Assembly: GCA_019359235.1 (NCBI GenBank)
Contig: JAHHHT010000034.1
Coordinates: 32,289 to 96,288, forward strand
DNA from: Oscillatoria princeps RMCB-10
GTDB taxonomy: Bacteria > Cyanobacteriota > Cyanobacteriia > Cyanobacteriales > Oscillatoriaceae
Length of the DNA stretch: 64,000 nt
Direction: 5' to 3'
Under the pieces are notes generated by a model. It searched no databases. It was not told the DNA's origin and saw nothing but the letters and a program-made list of their open reading frames with translations. The position numbers were made by a program, and so were the translations under genes. Positions 27,217 to 37,944 of this stretch are shown here, in pieces; the stretch's first letter is position 1; the number at the start of each line of letters is the position of its first letter.

Positions 27217-27626
27217 TAACTTTTTACTTCTAAATATAGTGAAAACTTGTGAAGGAACTGTGAAGTTTTTTGAGAGACTTGAAATTTTCCGGTTATATTA
27301 AGAATCTCTAAAAAGCTGAACGGGGAAAATTGTCCGGCGTTTTATATCTCAACCAAATGTTAAATAAGTAAATATAACTAAACAGAACTCCGTCTGGACG
27401 CACCTCAAGCGTGGCTGGAGCGTTTAGCGCAGTTAGACACGCTTGCATACTATTTGGCGCTTGAGGCACCTGCAGGAAACATTTTACATTTAATTTTCTT
27501 CGCGCCCGCCCGCTCGCTCAACCGCGCAGGGTGCGCTATTAACTGCTCTGCTGCGTTCTTAAGGCACCGGCTAGCTGGCAAGCTTTTTAGAATGACAAAT
27601 TATCAATTTTCAATAAAAAAGTCACC

Positions 27627-28280
27627 ATGCCCGTAAGTGCGGTTGTTTGTCCAGGTATCCACGACCCAAAGCTAACTGAGCGGTTTGTGGAAGAGTTACT
27701 CTCAGAAGTGAATAATACATTCCCCTACGCTCGTCAATCCGCAAATATACTGGTTTTTCCAGCCGAGTCCTGTCCAGCATACTCAGCACCGCACATTTTG
27801 CAGTTTATCAGGGAGCGGCTCGGCCTCGTCGGGTGCCCCTGCTTGCCCCCTGGGGAACGGGGGGAAGGCGGCACCCGAGGCAGCACGAGACAGGTGATTT
27901 TGATCGGCTTCAGTGCCGGTGTGGCCGGTGCCATAGGAGCGGCGACCTGGTGGCAGGCGATGGGCGGCTCTGTTGAGGCGCTTATCGCTCTGGATGGCTG
28001 GGGGGTGCCGCTGTGTGGGGACTTTCCCATCTACCGGCTCAGCCACGACAGCTTCACGCACTGGAGCTCGGCGCTCCTCGGTGCCGGTGAGGACAGTTTC
28101 TATGCCGATCCGCCGGTGGAACATTTAGAATTGTGGCGAGCGCCAAAAACTGTTCAAGGTTGGTGGAACCCTAAGACAGGTAGGGAATGGCAGCCACCGC
28201 GCCCCATAAATGCAGCCCGGTTTTTAGTTACCCTATTAGAGCGTCACGGTGCTCTCCTCCCACCTGTCTGCGAGCAATAA
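27627..28280 (+). CDS. Alpha/beta-hydrolase-like hypothetical protein
   Basis: 217 residues. ILIGFSAGVAGAIGA contains the G-x-S-x-G nucleophile elbow of alpha/beta hydrolases, and LIALDGWGVPL has an Asp. The last His candidates are DSFTHWS and further C-terminal residues. CPCLPPGERGEGGTRGSTRQ, between strand and elbow, is Gly/Pro-rich and looks like a repeat insertion into a loop. The function is unknown; I infer hydrolase fold only. An MFS transporter gene starts 35 nt downstream on the same strand. Confidence 0.7.
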   Translation: MPVSAVVCPGIHDPKLTERFVEELLSEVNNTFPYARQSANILVFPAESCPAYSAPHILQFIRERLGLVGCPCLPPGERGEGGTRGSTRQVILIGFSAGVAGAIGAATWWQAMGGSVEALIALDGWGVPLCGDFPIYRLSHDSFTHWSSALLGAGEDSFYADPPVEHLELWRAPKTVQGWWNPKTGREWQPPRPINAARFLVTLLERHGALLPPVCEQ

Positions 28281-28315
28281 ATCGTTTTGTGTCCCAATAG
28301 CGCTAGATAATTGCT

Positions 28316-29569
28316 ATGCTTCCAGCCAGTCCCCCCCCCGCTGGTAGCGGGTTTCGAGCTCTGTTCAAGAATCGGCCCTTCCTGATGCTTTGGAGCGGGC
28401 AAATCCTGTCCCAGATCGCCGATAAAGTGTTTTTCGTGTTCCTGATCGGAATACTGGCGGACTACAGCTCGCCTGATGCCTTGAAAAACTCTATGCGCTC
28501 GGCTTTAATGGTGGCTGTGACGCTGCCAGCCATTCTCTTCGGCTCGGCGGCGGGCATCTTTGTTGACCGCTTTGACAAAAAGCAAGTGCTGATGGTCACT
28601 AATGCCATGAGAGGGCTGCTGACACTGGCCATCCCCCTGCTGCCCAAGGAGTTTGTCATCCTGCTGGCAATCGCCTTTCTCGAATCGGTGCTGACGCAAT
28701 TTTTTGCGCCGGCTGAGCAAGCGGCGATTCCCCTGCTGGTACGCAAAGAGGGGTTGCTCACAGCCAACGCCCTGTTCACCACCACCATGCTGGGTTCTTT
28801 AATCGTTGGCTTTGCGGTGGGCGAACCCGTACTCAGCCTCAGCAGCAAGTTGGGCGGGGACTACGGTCAGGAAATCACAGTCGGAGGGCTGTACCTGCTG
28901 GGAGCCGCTATATTTTATTTGATTCCGGTTCAAGAAACAGCTCACACCGAGCCGCCGCTAGCCTTAAACCCGTGGATAGATTTCAAGGCCGGCCTGCACT
29001 ATCTCAAGCAAAACCGCTTGGTGAGCAATGCCATGCTCCAGCTGACCATTCTGTATTCCGTCTTTGCCGCCCTGACAGTGCTGGCAATTAATCTGGCGGA
29101 AGATATTGGCCTCCACTCCAACCAATTCGGCTTTCTGCTGGCAGCGGCTGGCATTGGTATGGTATTCGGTGCCGCCATCTTGGGCCACTGGGGCGACCGC
29201 CTCCACAACAAGCCCTTACCCCTGACTGGATTTTTGCTCATGGGCTTTGTCTTGTGCGTGTTTACCTTAATTAAGGATCTCTGGCTGGGTTTGGGACTGA
29301 GCGCCCTTTTGGGTGTGGGAGCCTCCCTGATCGGCGTGCCCATGCAGACCTTAATTCAGCAGCAAACACCGGAACCAATGCGGGGTAAGGTTTTTGGGTT
29401 TCAGAACAATGTGGTCAATATTGCCCTGAGCGTGCCCTTGGCGATTGCCGGCCCCCTGACGGATGCCGTGGGTTTGCGGGTGGTGATGCTGGGCATGAGC
29501 GTCACCGTTAGCATCGTCGGGGTGTGGGCTTGGCTCAACACCCGCCGCGTGCTGCAAGACGTGATTTAG
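28316..29569 (+). CDS. MFS transporter
   Basis: 417 residues with about 12 hydrophobic segments. It starts with FRALFKNRPFLMLWSGQILSQIADK, typical of the MFS_3/EntS-like branch, and has the loop motif GIFVDRFDKKQVLMVTNAMR. The second-half counterpart is LGHWGDRLHNKPL. Probably a proton-driven exporter of a small molecule or siderophore; the substrate is unknown. It lies 35 nt behind the hydrolase-like gene, so the two may be cotranscribed. Confidence 0.85.
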   Translation: MLPASPPPAGSGFRALFKNRPFLMLWSGQILSQIADKVFFVFLIGILADYSSPDALKNSMRSALMVAVTLPAILFGSAAGIFVDRFDKKQVLMVTNAMRGLLTLAIPLLPKEFVILLAIAFLESVLTQFFAPAEQAAIPLLVRKEGLLTANALFTTTMLGSLIVGFAVGEPVLSLSSKLGGDYGQEITVGGLYLLGAAIFYLIPVQETAHTEPPLALNPWIDFKAGLHYLKQNRLVSNAMLQLTILYSVFAALTVLAINLAEDIGLHSNQFGFLLAAAGIGMVFGAAILGHWGDRLHNKPLPLTGFLLMGFVLCVFTLIKDLWLGLGLSALLGVGASLIGVPMQTLIQQQTPEPMRGKVFGFQNNVVNIALSVPLAIAGPLTDAVGLRVVMLGMSVTVSIVGVWAWLNTRRVLQDVI

Positions 29570-29801
29570 CGCTGTTGCTCATTGGGCAACAAATAGCGGC
29601 AGCTTTCGGGACAGGGATATCCAGGCATTGGGGGAGAAACTTTTAGACTTGACACTTGACAGTGAAACCGCAAGCAAGGGCATTGCCCTTGTCTGTGCCT
29701 TTTTCTCCCCCAAACTCGTTGCTCAAGCGTTCCGCCGGCAGCCGTTCCGTGCGGGCGCTTTCCGCGCGGTTCGACGCGCAAAAGCGCTTTAGGCCCTGGG
29801 A

Positions 29802-29823
29802 AAAGCCGCTGTGCGGCTTTTCT
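29802..29823. terminator. Putative terminator hairpin
   Basis: AAAAGCCGC, a 2-3 nt loop, and GCGGCTTTT, symmetric enough to work in both directions. It lies between the MFS gene and ilvB. Confidence 0.6.
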
Positions 29824-29915
29824 AAAATTATTATCAAAATAAGATTGGAAGGTTCATTCCTAAGGCATGATTGAAGATAAAAGTTATGAAGCAATATCTA
29901 AAGTGAGGTTTTTCC

Positions 29916-31748
29916 GTGCAATTGCAAAGAAGTGTTGCTCTCAGGCGGGCGACAGGCGGTTTCGCCTTAATTGACAGTCTCAAGCGCCACGGCGTCAAGC
30001 ATATTTTTGGCTATCCGGGCGGCGCTATTTTGCCGCTCTATGACGAGCTGTACCGCGCTGAAGCAGAAGGCGGCATTGAGCACATCCTGGTTAGGCACGA
30101 GCAAGGAGCGGCCCACGCGGCAGATGGCTACGCTCGCGCCACCGGCAAAGTGGGCGTGTGTTTTGCAACCTCAGGTCCGGGAGCGACCAATTTGGTCACC
30201 GGCATCGCCACCGCTCACATGGACTCGATCCCAATGGTGGTGGTCACCGGCCAGGTGCCGAGGGCGTCGATTGGCACTGATGCCTTTCAGGAAATCGATA
30301 TCTGGGGCATTAGCTTGCCGGTTGTCAAGCACTCTTACGTTGTCCGCGACCCCAAGGACATGGCCCGCATTGTGGCGGAGGCGTTTACGATCGCCAGCAC
30401 GGGACGCCCCGGGCCGGTGCTGATTGACGTGCCCAAGGATGTGGGCTTGGAAGAATTTGACTACCTGCCGGTGGAACCGGGATCGGTGAAATTGCCCGGA
30501 TACCGCCCCACAGTTAAGGGCAATCCCCGCCAAATTAACCAAGCTATCAATCTCATCCGCCAAGCGCGGCGTCCTTTGCTGTATGTCGGCGGCGGCGCGA
30601 TCGCCGCTGGCGCTCACGCGGAAATTCAAGAACTGGCGGAATACTTCAATATCCCGGTGACGACAACCCTGATGGGCAAGGGTGCCTTTGAGGAAAACCA
30701 CCCCCTGTCTGTGGGAATGTTGGGCATGCACGGCACCGCCTACGCTAACTTCGCCGTCACCGACTGCGACTTGCTGATTGCTGTCGGTGCCCGATTTGAC
30801 GATCGCGTCACCGGCAAGCTCGATGAGTTCGCCTCCCGCGCCAAAGTCATCCACATCGACATCGACCCCGCTGAGGTGGGGAAAAACCGCGCCCCTGACG
30901 TTCCGATTGTCGGCGACGTGCGGCAAGTGCTGCAAGACCTGTTGCGCCGGAAAAGCGAACTGGGCGAACCGGCTGACCCCAACCAAACCCAACAGTGGCG
31001 GGAGCGCATCGACCGCTGGCGCGAAGACTATCCCTTGGTGGTGCCCCACTATCCCGACAGCATCTCCCCCCAAGAGGTGATTGTGGAACTCGGGCGTCAG
31101 GCACCCAAGGCTTACTACACCACCGACGTGGGCCAGCACCAAATGTGGGCGGCGCAATTCCTCAAGAATGGCCCGCGCCGCTGGATTTCCAGTGCCGGTT
31201 TGGGCACGATGGGCTTCGGGCTGCCGGCAGCAATGGGCGCTAAAATGGCTCTGCCGGATCAACAGGTGATCTGCGTTGCCGGTGATGCCAGCATCCAAAT
31301 GAACATCCAGGAGCTGGGAACCTTAGCACAATATGGCATAAATGTCAAGACTGTTATCCTCAACAACGGCTGGCAAGGCATGGTGCGCCAGTGGCAGGAG
31401 GCGTTCTATCAAGAGCGCTACTCGTCCTCTAATATGGAGGCGGGGATGCCGGACTTCGTGATGCTGGCTAAGGCTTACGGGATTAAGGGAATGGTGATTC
31501 GCGACCGCGCCGAACTCTCCGACGGGATCGCCGAAATGCTGGCCCACAATGGCCCCGTCCTCATGGATGTCCGCGTTACCAAGAACGAAAACTGTTACCC
31601 AATGGTAGCTCCTGGCAAGAGCAACGCTCAGATGATTGGTTTGCCAGAGCTGAACAAGAAGTTGGAAGCCGATGTTTACTGCAGCTGCTGCGGTGCTAAA
31701 AACAGCGCTAGCAACAGCTTTTGCCCTGAATGCGGCACCAAGCTTTAA
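29916..31748 (+). CDS. ilvB: Acetolactate synthase large subunit with C-terminal zinc ribbon
   Basis: 610 residues from GTG 29916. It makes 2-acetolactate or 2-aceto-2-hydroxybutyrate for branched-chain amino acids. Thiamine-diphosphate enzyme landmarks: [15 protein letters not shown], catalytic Glu in [20 protein letters not shown], a FAD region, and GDASIQMN...LNN for diphosphate binding. The catalytic protein would normally end near NAQMIGLPE. Here ~30 more residues follow, with CSCCGAK...FCPECG, a C-x2-C...C-x2-C zinc ribbon. The small regulatory subunit (ilvH) is not nearby. Confidence 0.95.
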   Translation: MQLQRSVALRRATGGFALIDSLKRHGVKHIFGYPGGAILPLYDELYRAEAEGGIEHILVRHEQGAAHAADGYARATGKVGVCFATSGPGATNLVTGIATAHMDSIPMVVVTGQVPRASIGTDAFQEIDIWGISLPVVKHSYVVRDPKDMARIVAEAFTIASTGRPGPVLIDVPKDVGLEEFDYLPVEPGSVKLPGYRPTVKGNPRQINQAINLIRQARRPLLYVGGGAIAAGAHAEIQELAEYFNIPVTTTLMGKGAFEENHPLSVGMLGMHGTAYANFAVTDCDLLIAVGARFDDRVTGKLDEFASRAKVIHIDIDPAEVGKNRAPDVPIVGDVRQVLQDLLRRKSELGEPADPNQTQQWRERIDRWREDYPLVVPHYPDSISPQEVIVELGRQAPKAYYTTDVGQHQMWAAQFLKNGPRRWISSAGLGTMGFGLPAAMGAKMALPDQQVICVAGDASIQMNIQELGTLAQYGINVKTVILNNGWQGMVRQWQEAFYQERYSSSNMEAGMPDFVMLAKAYGIKGMVIRDRAELSDGIAEMLAHNGPVLMDVRVTKNENCYPMVAPGKSNAQMIGLPELNKKLEADVYCSCCGAKNSASNSFCPECGTKL

Positions 31749-31864
31749 TCCGAAGACAAGGAAGCGCTTTAAGGGAGAACGGAGAAGGGAAAAGGGACAA
31801 AGAAGAAAAGTTCTCCCCCGCGACCGTTGCTCCCCCTCTTCTCCTCTCCCCTGCTAGGCGCACC

Positions 31865-34800
31865 CTACTTAGCCCTGCGCCCCGCCAGGGCAGCGACCGC
31901 ATCAGCCAGCAGGGCCGGCTCGACCGGCTTGGGGATGTGCGTCTGGAAGCCCGCTTCCAGAGCCCGCCGGCGCTCCTCTTCCCGGGCATAAGCCGTCAGC
32001 GCTGCAGCCGGCAGCCGCTCCCCGCGCTCCCCTTCTAGGGCTCGCAGCTGGCGAATCAAACTGTAGCCATCTTCTTCTGGCATGCCAATGTCGCTCACGA
32101 GCACGTCGGGTTTCCACTCTTGCAGCACCTCCAGCGTCTGGCGAACCGACGCCGCCGCCCGCACCTCAGCCCCGTAGTGCTGGAGAATCACCCCCAGCAA
32201 TTCGCGGGTGTCGGCTTCATCATCCACCACCAGCACCCGCACGCCGGTGAGTGGCGTATCGGGAATGGAGCACTGGGCGCTAGGCGCTGGCGGTTCTTCC
32301 CCGATCCCCTTTTGCCCATACCCGACGCCCGATTGCGCAAGTGGCAGCCTGAGCGTGAACGTCGCCCCCTTTCCCTCCCCCTCACTGGCCACTTCGATCG
32401 TTCCTCCGTGCAGTTCGGTGAGGTGGCGCACGATTGCCAGTCCCAGTCCCAGTCCGCCGTGGGCTCTGGTGCTGCTGCTGTCAGCTTGGCGGAAGCGCTC
32501 AAACACAAATGGCAGGAACTCGGGGGCGATTCCCGTGCCGGTGTCACTAACCTGAATCAGAACATGCCCCATTTCCACTGACAGCCGAACCCCCACCCGC
32601 CCGAATGCCGGTGTGAACTTAATCGCGTTGGAGAGCAAATTCCAGACCACTTGCTGCAAGCGAGCCGGATCGCCTTTGATTGGGGAAACAGACGGTTCTT
32701 TGACAAACACCAGCTCGATGCCCTTATTCTCAGCCGCCGGACGCACAGTATCAGCAGCTGCCTCAATCACCTTTGCCAGGTCAGCCGGCTGCAACTCCAG
32801 GCGCAGCTTGCCGGTAATAATCCGCGAGATGTCCAGCAAGTCTTCAATCAGCTGTGACTGGCGCACGGCGTTGCGCTCGATAGTCTCCACGGCGCGTGCC
32901 GTCTTGGCTTCATCCAGCATTTGGCTGCGCAGCATCTTGGCCCAGCCCAGCATCGCCGTCAGGGGCGTGCGCAGTTCGTGCGAGACAACCGCCAGAAACT
33001 CGTCCTTCATGCGGTTGGCCCTGGCTAATTCCTCAGCCTGCTGCCGCAAGACCTTCTCCAATTCCTTCATCTGGGTGAGGTCAATCACAAAAGCGACACT
33101 AATATCGCGCTCCCCCTCCACGAGCGCTCTGCCCACCAGAACTGGCACGCGGCTGCCATCTTTGCGAAAATATTCTTTTTCAAAAGGAGTGCAGGCACCG
33201 GCAGCCAGCAGTTCCTCTCGCGCCCGATCGCTGACAGAGCGGTATTCTGGCGGAGTAAAGTCCCGCAAACATATCTTGCCGGCTTGCAGCTCTGAGCGAG
33301 TGGCACCAATGATCTCTAGAAACGCATCATTTGCTTCTATGAGATTGCCGGTCAAATCGCCGATGACAATCCCGATAATATTCGAGTCAACCAAGCGCCT
33401 CAACCGGGCTTCGCTTCGCCGCAGCGCCCGCTCTATCTCCTTGGATTTAGTAAGATCGCGGCTGATGCCCAGCACAGATTCCACTGAACCGTCCAGACCG
33501 AATTCTGGAACCAAGCGAGATTGATAGTAGTGCGTTCCGCTTGGCGTGTCGAATTGAAATTCAACCCAGCCCTCTTGTCCCGTGGCAAATATTTGGCGCA
33601 ATTTATCTTCCCACACCCGGCATATTTCCTTCGTAAATCCTAACTCGGCGTTGCTTTTTCCAATGAACGCCGCCGGCAGCATTCCCGTCGCTCGCTCTAT
33701 CGCTGGGTTAACGTAAAGGTGGCGCAATTGTTTATCTATGCGGGCAATGATGTCCGGTGAATTTTCAACCAGCGCCCTGAACTCTTGCTCGCAGCGGTAG
33801 ATCTCTTCCTCCGCCCGTTTGCGTTCCGTGATATCGCTGAAGGATATGGCAATTCCATCGCCGAGCTTAACCGCCATATTGCGGAACCAGCCGGTTATCC
33901 CTTCCTGATTATAGGGAATCTCAATATCGTGACCGGCACCCGTTTCCACCACTCGCACATAGCTGTCAAACAAGCCGCTGCTTTTGTTGCCGGGAAGTAC
34001 ATCCAAAAGCCGCTTACCGGTAAGTTCTTCGACTGTGCTGAGCAGAACTGTTGCCGCTGTGGGGTTAACATACTCCCACTCAAAATCCACAATTGCTCCC
34101 CCGGCGTCGCGAATGCTGCGCAAGATGGTAAACGCATCAAGCGAGAGCTCCTGTGCCAGACGGAAGCGCTCCTCACTCCGCCGCAGGGCTCGCTCCATCT
34201 GCTTGAGATTGGAGATGTCCTGAAACACCACCACACAGGAAGCCGAATGCCCGTGCATCGCCGGCAGGGTATCGGCAAATACGATCAGTGGGCGAATGCC
34301 GGCCTTCGTGTGCCAGTTGATCTCGAACCCGTCGAGACGCTCGCCACGCGCCACCCGCACCCCGGGCATCCCCTCGTCGGGGATGCGATTCCCACCGGCA
34401 TCGGTGCAGTCATAAACCGTGTGGTACTCGGACGCCGGTTTGCCCTTAGGAAATTCCCCGCCAGCCATCTTGTCAGCCGCCCGGTTGGCGAAAGTCACCC
34501 GCCCCGATCCGGGCTCGACAAACAGCAGCGGCACCGGCATCAGGTTGAGCGCCGCTTCCAGCCACTGCTGCTGTTGCTGCAGGGCTCGGGCTTGCTCGAT
34601 CAGCAGCTTTTCGGTGCGCTTGAGAGGGGTGATATCGGTTAGGGCGGCTCCGATTCCCAGCAGCCGCCCGTCTTTGGCGCGGACGGGATAGTAGTTCGCC
34701 AGCGCGTGCTGCTCGCCAACAGACGCTCTCGTCTGGCCACTGATCTCCACATTGAGCACCGGCGCGCCAGTTTCCAGCACTTGTCGCAGCAGGGGCTCAA

Positions 34801-36991
34801 CAGTGCCGGCCAATTCCGGCAGGAACTCTCGCAGAGTGCGCCCAGTGCTTTCCCCTGCGGGAACGCCATTGATCGCAGCCATATAGTCATTAATGCGAGC
34901 GCAGCGAAGATCGGGGTCAAAGAAAGCCAAGCCCACGGGGGCGCTTGCCAGGAAGGTGTCCAGCAGCGCCAGAGACTCCTCCTTGCGCCGTTCCGCCTCC
35001 TGAGCCTCCCGGTAGAGCAGGGCGCTGTCAATGGCCATCGCAGCGCGCCGGGCCAGTTCCTCAGCGAGCGTCAAGTCCTCACGCCCGTAGCGCTTGCCGG
35101 ACTCCGCTGTGACGAAAACGAGCGCGCCCAGCGTTCGCCCCCGCGCTATCAGGGGCACGGCGATGGCGGACTTGAAGCTGAATTGGCGCAGAATTTGCAG
35201 GTGCTCCGGATCGCAGGCCATCTCCGCCAGCACAGCCTCGGAAATCTCGCCGAAAAGCTTCGGCTTTCCAGTTCGCAGCACATAGGCGGTGAGGTCCGCT
35301 CCACTGGAGGAGGGCGGATAGCGCAGGTACAGCTCCCAGGCTAGCTGTATCTTGCCTGGGTGGGCGTGAGACATTGCCAAACGCTTGATTTCGCCGCCGG
35401 CGTCTTTGAGGTCAATGGCGCACCAGTCCGCAACTTGCGGCACAGCCAGATTCACCACACTGGCGAGCGTCGTCTCCCAGTCCAGGGAAGAGGCGAGCGC
35501 CGCAGAAGCCTCAAAGAGAAATTTCAGTGACTGTTCCCTGTGAACCCTGCCGGTGATATCCTCTACCCGCCCAATCTGGCGGGTTGGGGTGCCGGTGTCG
35601 CCGCAAAAGATGCGGCCCATATCCGCCACCCAGCGGACAGTGCCATCCCCCCAGACGACGCGAAATTCACACCGGTAGTCTTCGTTTGTGGCTCGGGCGC
35701 GCTGCACAGCCCGCACAACCCGTTCGCGGTCTTCTGGATGTATGCAGTTACTTAAATCCTCGAAATCGTATTCCGATTTTTCTGGTACTGAGCCGAACAT
35801 AAGTTCTCTGCAACGCTCTGACCACCAAGTCTTTCCGGATGCAATATCTGCGCACCACATCCCCAAGGAAGCCGCTTCCAGAGCTAGACGCAGGCGCTCT
35901 TCGCTCTGCTGCAAGGCGGTTTTGGCGTGCTGGCAAGAGGCGATTTCGCTTTCCAGTTTGCGATTGGCTGCTTCTAGCTCTGCAGTGCGCTGAGTTACGC
36001 GCTTCTCCAGTTCTTCGCTGAACCGGCGACTTTCTTCTTCCGCCCGCACGTGGCTGGTGATGTCTCGGGCGATTTGCGACTTGGGGATTTTCTTCATTCC
36101 CACGCCCCATGCCCCATGCGCTATGCCCGATGCCCAGTACCACTCGGTGTCTGTGCTGACAAAACCGTCGGTAATCCTTTCCAGGATGCTGGCAATTCGC
36201 TGGTAAGCCTCTCCCCTGGCTTCTTCGGATTGCACGCGAGCGGTGATATCGGCGCACGCGCCCACCATGCGGACGTCAATGCCGGTTTCGTCGTACAAGA
36301 ACCGGCCTTTTGCTGCAATCCAGTGGGTGCTGCCATCTGGCCATACGGTGCGGAATTCATCTTGGCAGTCGGCTTTTTCCGCAAGGGCGCGGTTTATTTT
36401 TTGCCTTGTCCGATCGCGATCCTCAGGGTGAAGGCGCTCGAAGAAGGCTTCGCAAGTTCCCTGAAAGCTGCCCGGAGCTAGGCCAAATAGCCGTTCGCAG
36501 TTGTCAGACCAGGTAATTTTGCCTGTGCTGGTGTTCCAGTCCCAGATGCCGGTGCCACCGGCTTCTAGGGCCAGTTTTAGCTGCTCGCTGCTGGCGAGCC
36601 AGCTCTGCGCTTGCGCTTGAAAGCGTCTCTTGGACGCCTGCAAGCTGGCGATCGTAGCGCTCAGCAGCGCCCCCTCCAGCACAAACAGGCTGATTTGCAG
36701 TCCGTCAAGCCAGCCGGCACCCAGCGAGTAAACTGGCTCTAGCAAAAAGTAATCGACCGCCGCCGCACTAAACGCTGTGGCCAATATCCCGGCTCCCAGC
36801 CCGCCATACCAGGCGCTGAGCGTCACAGGGGCAAAAAACAGCACAAAAGGTCTGATTGGCGCACCGGCGCGGTGGAGCAGCAGCACCAGCAGCAGGGTGA
36901 TGGCTGGGGCGAGCACAGCTGCGCTGTAGCCCTGCAGCCGGCCCGGCTGTCTGGCCGGGCCCAGCCCCTCAGAAATGGTTACTTTCGACAT
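31865..36991 (-). CDS. Giant hybrid histidine kinase (DUF4118, PAS repeats, GAF, HisKA, HATPase, REC)
   Basis: 1,708 residues. A DUF4118 membrane domain (~20-120; RPFVLFFAPVTLSAWYGG) is followed by several PAS domains (some with PAC tails), a GAF domain (~484-664), more PAS domains, HisKA with phospho-His in FLAVVSHELRTPL (~1338), HATPase with NLLSNAIKFTP (~1450) and DTGTGIAP/GLGLGLAI, and a REC domain with VVDDEAD and phospho-Asp in LVSDIGMPEEDGY (~1632). One PAS (~270-310) is collapsed to GFVSTDTEWYW...SQIARDIT by a repeat-derived segment. The linker before REC (GEEPPAPSAQCSIPDTP) also looks repeat-derived. The signal and output partner are unknown. Confidence 0.9.
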   Translation of the reverse strand: MSKVTISEGLGPARQPGRLQGYSAAVLAPAITLLLVLLLHRAGAPIRPFVLFFAPVTLSAWYGGLGAGILATAFSAAAVDYFLLEPVYSLGAGWLDGLQISLFVLEGALLSATIASLQASKRRFQAQAQSWLASSEQLKLALEAGGTGIWDWNTSTGKITWSDNCERLFGLAPGSFQGTCEAFFERLHPEDRDRTRQKINRALAEKADCQDEFRTVWPDGSTHWIAAKGRFLYDETGIDVRMVGACADITARVQSEEARGEAYQRIASILERITDGFVSTDTEWYWASGIAHGAWGVGMKKIPKSQIARDITSHVRAEEESRRFSEELEKRVTQRTAELEAANRKLESEIASCQHAKTALQQSEERLRLALEAASLGMWCADIASGKTWWSERCRELMFGSVPEKSEYDFEDLSNCIHPEDRERVVRAVQRARATNEDYRCEFRVVWGDGTVRWVADMGRIFCGDTGTPTRQIGRVEDITGRVHREQSLKFLFEASAALASSLDWETTLASVVNLAVPQVADWCAIDLKDAGGEIKRLAMSHAHPGKIQLAWELYLRYPPSSSGADLTAYVLRTGKPKLFGEISEAVLAEMACDPEHLQILRQFSFKSAIAVPLIARGRTLGALVFVTAESGKRYGREDLTLAEELARRAAMAIDSALLYREAQEAERRKEESLALLDTFLASAPVGLAFFDPDLRCARINDYMAAINGVPAGESTGRTLREFLPELAGTVEPLLRQVLETGAPVLNVEISGQTRASVGEQHALANYYPVRAKDGRLLGIGAALTDITPLKRTEKLLIEQARALQQQQQWLEAALNLMPVPLLFVEPGSGRVTFANRAADKMAGGEFPKGKPASEYHTVYDCTDAGGNRIPDEGMPGVRVARGERLDGFEINWHTKAGIRPLIVFADTLPAMHGHSASCVVVFQDISNLKQMERALRRSEERFRLAQELSLDAFTILRSIRDAGGAIVDFEWEYVNPTAATVLLSTVEELTGKRLLDVLPGNKSSGLFDSYVRVVETGAGHDIEIPYNQEGITGWFRNMAVKLGDGIAISFSDITERKRAEEEIYRCEQEFRALVENSPDIIARIDKQLRHLYVNPAIERATGMLPAAFIGKSNAELGFTKEICRVWEDKLRQIFATGQEGWVEFQFDTPSGTHYYQSRLVPEFGLDGSVESVLGISRDLTKSKEIERALRRSEARLRRLVDSNIIGIVIGDLTGNLIEANDAFLEIIGATRSELQAGKICLRDFTPPEYRSVSDRAREELLAAGACTPFEKEYFRKDGSRVPVLVGRALVEGERDISVAFVIDLTQMKELEKVLRQQAEELARANRMKDEFLAVVSHELRTPLTAMLGWAKMLRSQMLDEAKTARAVETIERNAVRQSQLIEDLLDISRIITGKLRLELQPADLAKVIEAAADTVRPAAENKGIELVFVKEPSVSPIKGDPARLQQVVWNLLSNAIKFTPAFGRVGVRLSVEMGHVLIQVSDTGTGIAPEFLPFVFERFRQADSSSTRAHGGLGLGLAIVRHLTELHGGTIEVASEGEGKGATFTLRLPLAQSGVGYGQKGIGEEPPAPSAQCSIPDTPLTGVRVLVVDDEADTRELLGVILQHYGAEVRAAASVRQTLEVLQEWKPDVLVSDIGMPEEDGYSLIRQLRALEGERGERLPAAALTAYAREEERRRALEAGFQTHIPKPVEPALLADAVAALAGRRAK

Positions 36992-37944
36992 ATTCCGGCT
37001 TTTTTTTTAAACAACTGAGCGATTGGCGCGGTCGAGGACGTTCACCGCACGCTTGGGCTGGGAGTTCTCTGGCCTTGTATTTCTGCGGAGTGCGGCTTTC
37101 AGGTTCCTAAGTCCCCCCCCAACCGGGGGGCTGTGATATAATCTTCGGCTCTTTAATTGTCAATTTTAACAGGGGTCTGCGGTGCAAAGTCTTATTAATC
37201 TTGCTGTCCATTTCCAGCCAGCCGCCTTTGTAATAGATATATTAATCATTAGTATTTTAAGCCAAAGTTAGCGCGGGGCGGGGCGGCAGCTCGCGTCGGT
37301 TTAATAAAAATTAAACATTGAAGCCGGCAAGTTGTCAAGGTCTGAAGATAGAATAGGCAGTGCGCAACATTGCAAACAGTCAAGAGAGGTCTGCCGGCTG
37401 TACGGGCGGGTTTGCCGGCGAAAGGTGCCTTGAGATGTGCCGGGGTGACAAAATTATAGCAGATTGCATCTGGGTGGAGTACAGTCTGGAGATCCCCCCA
37501 AACCCCCCTTAAAAAGGGGGGCGCAAGAAAATGTTCCCCCCCCTTTTTAAGGGGGGGCTAGGGGGGGATCTAACTGTACGCCACACAAGTGAAAACTGCT
37601 ATATCTGCTTGCCCCGCCCCTACTATAAACCCGCCCCCTGCCACTCGTGAAGCGAATTTAGTTTATTTTAATAAACCTAAGGGCGGGGGGGAAACCCCGC
37701 TTTCGCCGGTGGGTTTTTCAGAAACCCGGTTTTGAAGAAGGGGAGAGGGGGAAAGGGGGAGGTTTTTTTTTACCGCCAAGACGCCCTCGGACGCGCCCGA
37801 AGGAAGAAGAGAGGAGCCCACCGGCAGGGCTGAAGCCCCATTGCAACCCCCTACCGGCAACCGGCGACTCACACCGGCGCTATACTTCACCTAAGTACAC
37901 CTAGCATTCCCGCCGCACGAGCGCATCCTCCGGGAGGAAGAGAA
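36992..37944. other. Intergenic region between kinase and fdhF-like gene
   Basis: About 950 nt with no supportable gene. It holds the foldback element 37455-37603, a GAAACCCGG core near 37720 and a 'cgccaagacgcc' repeat fragment near 37772. It should include the promoters of both divergent neighbours; none stands out. Confidence 0.55.
37455..37603. mobile_element. Foldback/MITE-like element, second family
   Basis: 149 bp. Both ends start TATAGCAG when read inward and share GTGG-GTACAGT followed by GATCCCCCC, so the arms pair for about 45 bp. The core has 'ccccccttaaaaagggggg'. Unlike the 194-301 family in its interior, it shares the TATAGCA tip. Confidence 0.7.

Noticed and set aside
27380..27636. 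Short plus-strand frame (LRLDAPQAWLERLAQLDTLA)
   Set aside because: About 30 residues look protein-like but there is no start, family or continuation; at most a remnant.
37663..37890. Minus-strand frame with Gly/Ser/Pro-rich residues
   Set aside because: Made mainly from repeat DNA; no coding-like pattern.
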